Source: CADEED01 sp963839685 (GTDB taxonomy: Bacteria > Pseudomonadota > Gammaproteobacteria > Steroidobacterales > Steroidobacteraceae). Taken from it: DNA of 64,000 nucleotides. Where the stretch lies: assembly GCA_963839685.1 (NCBI GenBank), contig CAWIVS010000001.1:248001-312000 (forward strand), read 5' to 3'. Each line of letters begins with the position of its first letter. The first letter of the stretch is position 1. The notes under the pieces were generated by a model. It worked only from the letters and a program-made list of their open reading frames with translations, made no database searches and was not told where the DNA came from. A program made the translations under genes and the position numbers. This document shows positions 51,415-64,000 of this stretch, piece after piece.

Positions 51415-53502
51415 TTACTTGTTGATGATGGAGTCAGCAATATTCGGTGGAACTTCCATGTACTTGGAAAATTCCATCGTGAAGGTCGCACGGCCCTGGC
51501 TCATCGAGCGCACACGGGTCGCGTAACCGAACATCTCGGAAAGCGGTACCTCCGCCGTGATCGTTTTCCCGGCGGGCGTGTCTTCGTTACCGTGGATCTG
51601 GCCGCGGCGTCGATTCAGATCGCCGATCACGTCGCCCATGTAATCCTCGGGCGTCACGACTTCGACCTTCATGATGGGTTCGAGGATCACCGGCTTCGCT
51701 TTGCGGAAGCCATCCTTGAAGCCGAAGATCGCGGCCATGCGGAAAGAAATTTCGTCCGAATCCACGTCGTGGTACGAGCCGTCGAACAGCGTGACCCGGG
51801 TATCGACCACCGGGTAGCCGGCCATCACGCCGGTCTCGAGAGCTTCCTTGATGCCTTTCTCGACCGCCGGAATGAATTCCTTCGGTACCGAGCCGCCGAC
51901 GATGCCGTTGATGAATTCGTTGCCCTTGCCCTGTTCGTTGGGCTCGATCTTGAGCCACACGTGTCCGTACTGGCCGCGGCCGCCGGATTGCTTGACGTGT
52001 TTGCCTTCGCTCTCGATCCTGGCGCGCAGCGTTTCGCGATAAGCCACCTGCGGCTTGCCGACGTTGGCTTCGACCTTGAACTCGCGCCGCATGCGGTCGA
52101 CGATGATTTCGAGGTGCAGCTCGCCCATGCCGGAGATGATGGTCTGGCCGGATTCTTCGTCGGTCGACACCTTGAACGAGGGGTCTTCCTTGGCGAGACG
52201 CTGCAGTGCGAGACCCATCTTTTCCTGGTCGGCCTTGGTCTTGGGCTCGACGGCGACCGAAATCACCGGAATCGGGATGACCATCTTCTCGAGCGTGATC
52301 ACCTTCTCGAGGTCGCACAGCGTGTCGCCGGTGAATACGTCCTTGAGTCCCACGGCCGCGGCGATGTCGCCGGCGCGCACTTCCTTGATCTCGCTGCGCT
52401 CGTTGGCGTGCATCTGCAACAGACGTCCGATGCGTTCTTTCTTGTCCTTGGTAGGCACGTACACGGTATCGCCGGAGTTCAGCGTGCCGGAGTAGACCCG
52501 GAAGAAGGTGAGATTGCCGACGAAGGGATCGTTGAGAATCTTGAAAGCCAGCGCGGCGAACGGGTCTTCGTCGCGCGCGGTGCGCGTGATGGGCTCACCC
52601 TTCGAGCTCGTGCCCTTGGTGGGCGGCATGTCGATGGGCGACGGCATGAACTCGATGACCGCATCGAGCAGCGCCTGCACGCCCTTGTTCTTGAACGCCG
52701 TGCCGCACATGCACAGCACGATTTCGTTCTTGATCGAGCGCGCCTTCAGGCCGCGCTTGATGTCGTCGTCGGTGAGCGAGCCGCCGTTCAGATATTTCTC
52801 GGTGAGCGTGTCGTCGCCTTCCGCCGCGGCCTCGATCATGAGCGCGCGGTATTTCTCAGCCTCGGATTTCAGATCGGCCGGGATCTCGCGGAACTCGAAC
52901 TTCATCCCCTGGGTTTCCATGTCCCAGTAGATGGCCTTCATCTTGACGAGGTCGACGACCCCTTCGAAGGCGTCCTCGGCACCGATCGGCAACTGGATGG
53001 GCACGGGGTTGGCGCGCAGGCGCGCGCGGATCATGTCGACCACGCGCAGGAAGTCCGCGCCGGCGCGATCCATCTTGTTGACGAAGGCGATGCGCGGCAC
53101 GTTGTAGCGATTCATCTGCCGCCACACCGTCTCTGACTGCGGCTGCACGCCGGCGACGGAATCGAACAAGGCCACCGCGGAGTCGAGCACCCGCAGGCTG
53201 CGTTCCACCTCGATGGTGAAGTCCACGTGCCCGGGGGTATCGATGATGTTGATGCGGTGCTCGGGGAAGCTCTTGTCCATCCCCTTCCAGAAGCAGGTGG
53301 TCGCCGCGGACGTGATGGTGATGCCGCGTTCCTGTTCCTGTTCCATGTAGTCCATGACGGCCGCGCCGTCGTGGACTTCACCGATCTTGTGAGAGACGCC
53401 CGTGTAGAAAAGAATGCGCTCGGTCGTGGTCGTCTTCCCGGCGTCGATGTGCGCCGAGATTCCGATGTTCCGATAGCGTTCGATGGGCGTATTGCGCGGC
53501 AT
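51415..53502 (-). CDS. fusA: Translation elongation factor EF-G
   Basis: 695 aa, intact, with all five domains. ISAHIDAGKTTTTERILFYT (P-loop), IIDTPGHVDF, FVNKMDRAGADF, domain IV ending ...MSQGRATFTMEFSKYMEVPP. It drives ribosome translocation. Lies 23 nt after rpsG. Confidence 0.98.
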   Translation of the reverse strand: MPRNTPIERYRNIGISAHIDAGKTTTTERILFYTGVSHKIGEVHDGAAVMDYMEQEQERGITITSAATTCFWKGMDKSFPEHRINIIDTPGHVDFTIEVERSLRVLDSAVALFDSVAGVQPQSETVWRQMNRYNVPRIAFVNKMDRAGADFLRVVDMIRARLRANPVPIQLPIGAEDAFEGVVDLVKMKAIYWDMETQGMKFEFREIPADLKSEAEKYRALMIEAAAEGDDTLTEKYLNGGSLTDDDIKRGLKARSIKNEIVLCMCGTAFKNKGVQALLDAVIEFMPSPIDMPPTKGTSSKGEPITRTARDEDPFAALAFKILNDPFVGNLTFFRVYSGTLNSGDTVYVPTKDKKERIGRLLQMHANERSEIKEVRAGDIAAAVGLKDVFTGDTLCDLEKVITLEKMVIPIPVISVAVEPKTKADQEKMGLALQRLAKEDPSFKVSTDEESGQTIISGMGELHLEIIVDRMRREFKVEANVGKPQVAYRETLRARIESEGKHVKQSGGRGQYGHVWLKIEPNEQGKGNEFINGIVGGSVPKEFIPAVEKGIKEALETGVMAGYPVVDTRVTLFDGSYHDVDSDEISFRMAAIFGFKDGFRKAKPVILEPIMKVEVVTPEDYMGDVIGDLNRRRGQIHGNEDTPAGKTITAEVPLSEMFGYATRVRSMSQGRATFTMEFSKYMEVPPNIADSIINK

Positions 53503-53525
53503 TACTCTCTCGAGAGCTCACTCTC

Positions 53526-54005
53526 TTACCAACGGTAATGAGCGAATGCCTTGTTCGCCTCTGCCATGCGATGGGTGTCTTCGCGCTTGCGCACGGCGGC
53601 ACCGCGGTTCTCGGCGGCGTCCATGAGCTCGTGGGCGAGACGGAACGCCATCGACTTTTCGCTGCGCTCGCGCGCGGCTTCGATGAGCCAGCGCATGGCC
53701 AGCGTCTGGCGACGCTGCGAACGCACTTCGACCGGAACCTGGTAGGTGGCGCCGCCGACGCGGCGCGACTTCACTTCGACCACGGGCTTGACGTTGTCGA
53801 GCGCGGTGGTCAGCAGCGCAACCGCGTCCGTGTTGACCTTGCCGGTCTTCTCGACGATGCGGTCGATGGCGCCGTAGATGATGCGCTCGGCGGCGGACTT
53901 CTTGCCGCTCTGCATGACCACGTTCATGAACTTGGCCAGCATGTCGTTGTTGAACTTCGGGTCCGGCAGGATGTGACGGACCGGAGCTTGTGCACGTCGT
54001 GACAT
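53526..54005 (-). CDS. rpsG: 30S ribosomal protein S7
   Basis: 159 aa. MSRRAQAPVRHILPDPKFNN, MQSGKKSAAERIIYGA, RRVGGATYQVPVEV and KREDTHRMAEANKAFAHYRW. Primary binder of the 16S 3' domain and translational repressor of the str operon in E. coli. The ATG at 54005 follows the rpsL stop by 25 nt; upstream in-frame codons belong to rpsL. Confidence 0.98.
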   Translation of the reverse strand: MSRRAQAPVRHILPDPKFNNDMLAKFMNVVMQSGKKSAAERIIYGAIDRIVEKTGKVNTDAVALLTTALDNVKPVVEVKSRRVGGATYQVPVEVRSQRRQTLAMRWLIEAARERSEKSMAFRLAHELMDAAENRGAAVRKREDTHRMAEANKAFAHYRW

Positions 54006-54030
54006 TAGTTTGCTCTCACTTTTACTGGCC

Positions 54031-54405
54031 TTACTTCTTCGCGCGCTTGGCGCCGTACTTGGAACGGCCCTGCTTGCGGTTGCCGACGCCCGCGCAATCG
54101 AGCGTGCCGCGCACGGTGTGATAGCGAACACCCGGGAGATCCTTGACGCGTCCGCCGCGGATCAGCACCACCGAGTGCTCCTGCAGGTTGTGGCCTTCGC
54201 CGCCGATGTACGAAGTGACTTCGTAACCGTTGACGAGACGCACACGCGCCACCTTGCGCATCGCCGAGTTCGGCTTCTTCGGCGTCGTCGCATAGACGCG
54301 CGTGCAAACGCCGCGTTTTTGCGGGCTCGCGCCGAGTGCGGGGACTTTCGTCTTCTCTTTGTTGATGCGACGCGGGTTCGCAATCAACTGGCTCGTTGTG
54401 GCCAT
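54031..54405 (-). CDS. rpsL: 30S ribosomal protein S12
   Basis: 124 aa. MATTSQLIANPRRINKEKTK, PQKRGVCTRVYATTPKKPNSA, and LKDLPGVRY-like RVKDLPGVRYHTVRGTLDCAG. The lysines in TTPKKPNS (K43-type) and VKDLPG (K88-type) are the wild-type streptomycin-sensitive residues. It is the first gene of the str operon behind the promoter at 54536-54564. Confidence 0.98.
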   Translation of the reverse strand: MATTSQLIANPRRINKEKTKVPALGASPQKRGVCTRVYATTPKKPNSAMRKVARVRLVNGYEVTSYIGGEGHNLQEHSVVLIRGGRVKDLPGVRYHTVRGTLDCAGVGNRKQGRSKYGAKRAKK

Positions 54406-54437
54406 GCAATCTCCAGAGTTGAAACCCATGCGTACGA

Positions 54438-54477
54438 GAAAAGGCCGGGCCGAACCCCTTTTGCGGGATCGGCCCGG
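54438..54477 (-). terminator. Terminator-like hairpin in the rpsL leader
   Basis: On the minus strand CCGGGCCGA and TCGGCCCGG form a strong stem with a ~15-base loop, followed by CCTTTTC. It lies between the str promoter and rpsL, ending ~32 nt before the start codon. It can act as a terminator for transcripts from upstream or as an attenuator of the operon. The 360-base stretch 54406-54765 holds no gene, only this hairpin, the promoter and a dyad (CGCATTG-CAG-CAATGCG at 54566-54582). Confidence 0.6.
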
Positions 54478-54535
54478 TCGTCTGTCCGCGATTTACGCCC
54501 TGCCCGGTTTGGGGGTGGGGCGACAAAGGCCGGCG

Positions 54536-54564
54536 ATTCTAGGTATGTGACGGGGGGGTGTCAA
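54536..54564 (-). promoter_or_regulatory. Sigma-70 promoter of the str operon
   Basis: Minus-strand TTGACA (54564-54559) and TAGAAT (54541-54536) are separated by exactly 17 bases. Predicted start near 54529, giving a ~125-nt leader with the hairpin before rpsL. A CGCATTG-CAG-CAATGCG dyad abuts the -35 box. Confidence 0.8.
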
Positions 54565-54765
54565 CGCATTGCTGCAATGCGTCAAGCGCCACTACGGGAG
54601 CGCCTGAATCCGGTCGCCTGCGCCCCTGGCACCCGTGGTCCGTCGTGCCCGCAAAACGGCCAGGCAAGGCCCGGGTTCCTCCTTGCCCTGACCCTCGACC
54701 CCATCGGGCGCCCGTCCAGCGCCCTGGCGGGCGCCGGATGGGTCCATGTTTTCTTCTTGAATTCT

Positions 54766-55533
54766 CTATCTAGCTTCGAAGGCGCTGTTTTTTCCGCCCG
54801 AGGCACTACGGCCGAGCGGCAGGATCATCGGGACGCGCTCGCGGTAACGACGGTAGTCATCCCCCAGCGCATCGACGAGGTCGCGCTCTTCGAGCTGGAT
54901 CGCCACGAGGATGTAAGCAGTCGTGACAAATGCGAACAGCAGGTGTGTGCCCGTCATGGTCGGCGTCGCCCAGAAGGCGAACAGCCAGCCCAGATACAGC
55001 GGATGACGCACCAGCTTGTAAGGACCCGGCGTACCGAACTTCAGATGCGTGTAGCGGCGGCCAATCAGCTGCAGCCACACCTGGCGAAGACCGAAAAGGT
55101 CGAAGTGATTGATGAGGAACGTCGACACCAGCACCAGCAGCCAGCCGAAGGCGAACACGCCCCAGATCACACCGCGCAGAGTCGGATCGGTCACGGTCCA
55201 CACCTCACCTCCCAGCGGCTGCCAGAAGGCGAACATCGCGATCAGCGCCGCGCTCGACAACAGCACGTACGTGCTGCGTTCGGCAGACTCGGGAATGAAG
55301 CGCGTCAGCCAGCGCTTGAAGAACGGCCGCGCCATGATGCTGTGCTGCAGGGCGAAGATGCTCAGCAACCCCAGGTCGATGAGCAGTGCCATGCCGGTGG
55401 ACAGCGAAGGCACGCCGTCCAGGGTCACTGGCACCGCGAAATTGCCGATGAATCCCGCGGCGTAGAGAAAGGTGGCGAAGAAGATGGCGTAACAGGTCAC
55501 GCCATACAGAAAGATCGAGACTCGTTTGAACAT
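54766..55533 (-). CDS. MddA/NnrU-like membrane methyltransferase
   Basis: 255 aa with about six transmembrane helices. FLYGVTCYAIFFATFLYAAGFIGN, LLSIFALQHSIMARPFFKRWLTRFIP, ERSTYVLLSSAAL and GPYKLVRHPLYLGWLFAFWATP belong to the isoprenylcysteine/phospholipid methyltransferase superfamily. The whole pattern is close to MddA, which methylates methanethiol to dimethyl sulfide. YKLVRHPLY..W is the SAM-binding signature. The gene lies between rpoC and rpsL, which are normally adjacent. Confidence 0.72.
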   Translation of the reverse strand: MFKRVSIFLYGVTCYAIFFATFLYAAGFIGNFAVPVTLDGVPSLSTGMALLIDLGLLSIFALQHSIMARPFFKRWLTRFIPESAERSTYVLLSSAALIAMFAFWQPLGGEVWTVTDPTLRGVIWGVFAFGWLLVLVSTFLINHFDLFGLRQVWLQLIGRRYTHLKFGTPGPYKLVRHPLYLGWLFAFWATPTMTGTHLLFAFVTTAYILVAIQLEERDLVDALGDDYRRYRERVPMILPLGRSASGGKNSAFEAR

Positions 55534-55652
55534 GATGCACTCCCAGTTTTGGAGCGCGCATTCTTCCGATGCGGGACTCGGAGCGCCTGAGGCAGGCGAC
55601 TCAATTTCGACCCGGGAATCCGGGACAAAAGTCCCGGAATGCGGCCGGCCGG

Positions 55653-56748
55653 CTAGTGCGGGCGGCCGGCCATGCCCCGATCGCGCGCAAACACGATGGC
55701 CTGCGAGCGCGAGCTCACGCCTATCTTGTCGAAGATGGCCGTGAGGTGATTGCGCACGGTCTTTTCGCTGATGAACAGCTGGTCGGCGATGGCCTGGTTG
55801 TTGGCGCCGCCGGCCACCAGGCTCAGGATTTCACGCTCGCGCCCGGTGAGCGCCGCCAGGTCTTCGCTTTCAGTGGACCGGTCGGCCGCGCGCCGCAGCG
55901 GCGCCGCGCGCGGCCAGCCGAGGAATTCACCGACCACTTCCCGGAATCTGCTGCCAGGCCGGCTCGTTCTCGAGCAACACGTGATTGGCCGAGTCGAACT
56001 CGACGAACTTGGCGTCGGGAATCCCGCTGGCGATCACGCGGCCCTGCTCGAAGGGCACGATCACATCGCCGCGCGGATGCATCACCAGCGTCGGCGCCCT
56101 GACCTGCGCCAGTCGGTCGACCACGTCGATGTTCCCCGAAGCTTCCATGATGCGCGCGGCCAGCTCCGGTTTCGTGCTGCGGCGTTGCAGCTCGGTGAAC
56201 CAGTCCATCTGCTCGTCCGTTGCGCCGGGAATGAACAGCTCCGCGAACATGCGGTGGTAGGCGTCGGTACGCGACGATCCCCAACCCACCCGCACCAGCT
56301 CCACCCAGGCGCGGCCTGCGCGCTCGGACGCCGGACCGCGCTTCGCCCAGCCGCGCACGAAACCGCCGTGGATGACCAGGTGCGTGACGCGTTCCGGATG
56401 CCGGACGGCATATTCGATGGCGACCGAGGCGCCCTGCGAAATACCCAGCAGGGCAAACTTCTCGAGCCCCGCCGCATCGGCGACACATTCCAGATCCGCG
56501 ACCTGGTCGTCGAACGATAGATTGTTGTCGGTCCAGTCCGAAAGCCCGCTGCCGCGGATGTCATAGCGATACAGCGTGTGATGCGTGGAAAGCAGACTGA
56601 ACCAGTGACTCCAGACCGGGCTTTGCCAGTCGAACTCGAGGTGGTTGAGCCAGTTCGCGGTCTTGAGCAACGGCGGGCCCTTGCCCGAGGCGGCATAGGC
56701 GAGCTTGACCCCGTCGCTCGTGGTCACGAAACGAATCGTCTGGTCCAT
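55653..56748 (-). CDS. Alpha/beta hydrolase fused to LuxR-type DNA-binding domain (one frame break)
   Basis: About 365 aa when joined. The N-terminal alpha/beta hydrolase has the nucleophile elbow GISQGAS (Ser), Asp in HPRGDVIVPFE and His in FDSANHVLLENE, so the triad is complete. The C-terminal LuxR HTH reads LTGREREILSLVAGGANNQAIADQLFISEKTVRNHL. One extra base near 55942 separates NEPAWQQI from REVVGEFLGW. Such proteins are predicted regulators sensing or hydrolysing a small ligand. It is inserted between rpoC and the str operon. Start at 56748 is the best guess; an ATG at 56796 is possible. Confidence 0.78.
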
Positions 56749-56838
56749 GAGGAGGAGTATGCCCTGCCCTGACAGACGGCGCGAGCCGACCGGCATGGCT
56801 GGCCGTCCCGGAGCTGCTCCCCGCCCGTCACCGCAATG

Positions 56839-56880
56839 AAAAAGGCCGGCTCCCTCTTTTTATAGAAGGGCCGGCCCTTT
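56839..56880 (-). terminator. Rho-independent terminator after rpoC
   Basis: Minus strand: GGGCCGGCCC, a ~17-base loop, then GCCGGCC followed by TTTTT. It lies 31 nt after the rpoC TAA, so rpoBC transcription probably ends before the regulator and str genes. Confidence 0.8.
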
Positions 56881-56910
56881 CATTTCTTCTTCTTCGACGA
56901 CGATCGATCT

Positions 56911-61127
<4,217 letters not shown>

Positions 61128-61139
61128 GTAGTTAGCTCC

Positions 61140-64000
<2,861 letters not shown>

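Noticed and set aside
51355..53136. 593-codon plus-strand open frame opposite fusA
   Set aside because: EF-G is unmistakable on the other strand; the antisense frame is a shadow.

Overview
The window is high-GC bacterial DNA and reads as a gammaproteobacterium. The evidence is a CysB-type regulator, fused CysNC and CysG, a str operon (rpsL-rpsG-fusA-tuf-rpsJ) beside rpoBC, and xanthomonad-like integron sites. I cannot name a genus; a Xanthomonadales/Steroidobacterales-like lineage is a guess. Most genes lie on the minus strand.

Layout. 1-6987: an accessory minus-strand operon with an outer-membrane porin, a split PEP-synthase/phenylphosphate-synthase-like pair, a dihydroxyacetophenone-dioxygenase-like cupin, and a three-part biotin-dependent carboxylase running off the left edge. 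7196-13618: an uroporphyrinogen-III-synthase-like gene, a PVC-type propeller/HEAT/cytochrome c protein, a Hyi-like isomerase and a GH97 glycosidase. 13494-20517: nitrate assimilation (nirB, a NirD-FAD fusion, nitrate reductase) behind a good sigma-54 promoter. 20676-24101: small genes and a Rieske/FAD reductase. 24101-34362: an integron gene-cassette array of about 10 kb, with about 20 minus-strand cassette genes and remnants, five intact 88-bp attC sites, several decayed attC sites, one compact 60-bp attC, and only the first ~60 codons of a divergent integrase gene. 34328-38259: small genes, then cysG and hemB. 38420-45703: sulfate assimilation (cysD-cysNC-cysJ-cysI-cysH, in transcription order). 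45848-49673: an F420-reductase-like protein, an EAL-CBS-GGDEF protein and cysB. 49707-64000: the str operon, an MddA/NnrU-like methyltransferase, a hydrolase-LuxR regulator, rpoC and the 3' part of rpoB.

How the genes work together. The nas and cys clusters both need siroheme, and HemD-like, HemB and CysG proteins are all encoded here. NirB/NirD and CysI/CysJ are the siroheme users and electron suppliers. CysB, encoded about 3 kb from cysD, is the likely activator of the cys genes. The first operon looks like a catabolic module that phosphorylates a phenol or enol and then carboxylates it; its substrate is unknown.

Data quality. At least 17 single-base frame breaks interrupt conserved genes, including rpoB, rpoC, cysI and cysJ. 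Most are one extra base. They look like sequencing or assembly errors rather than real pseudogenes, so frame breaks elsewhere in the window should be read with caution.
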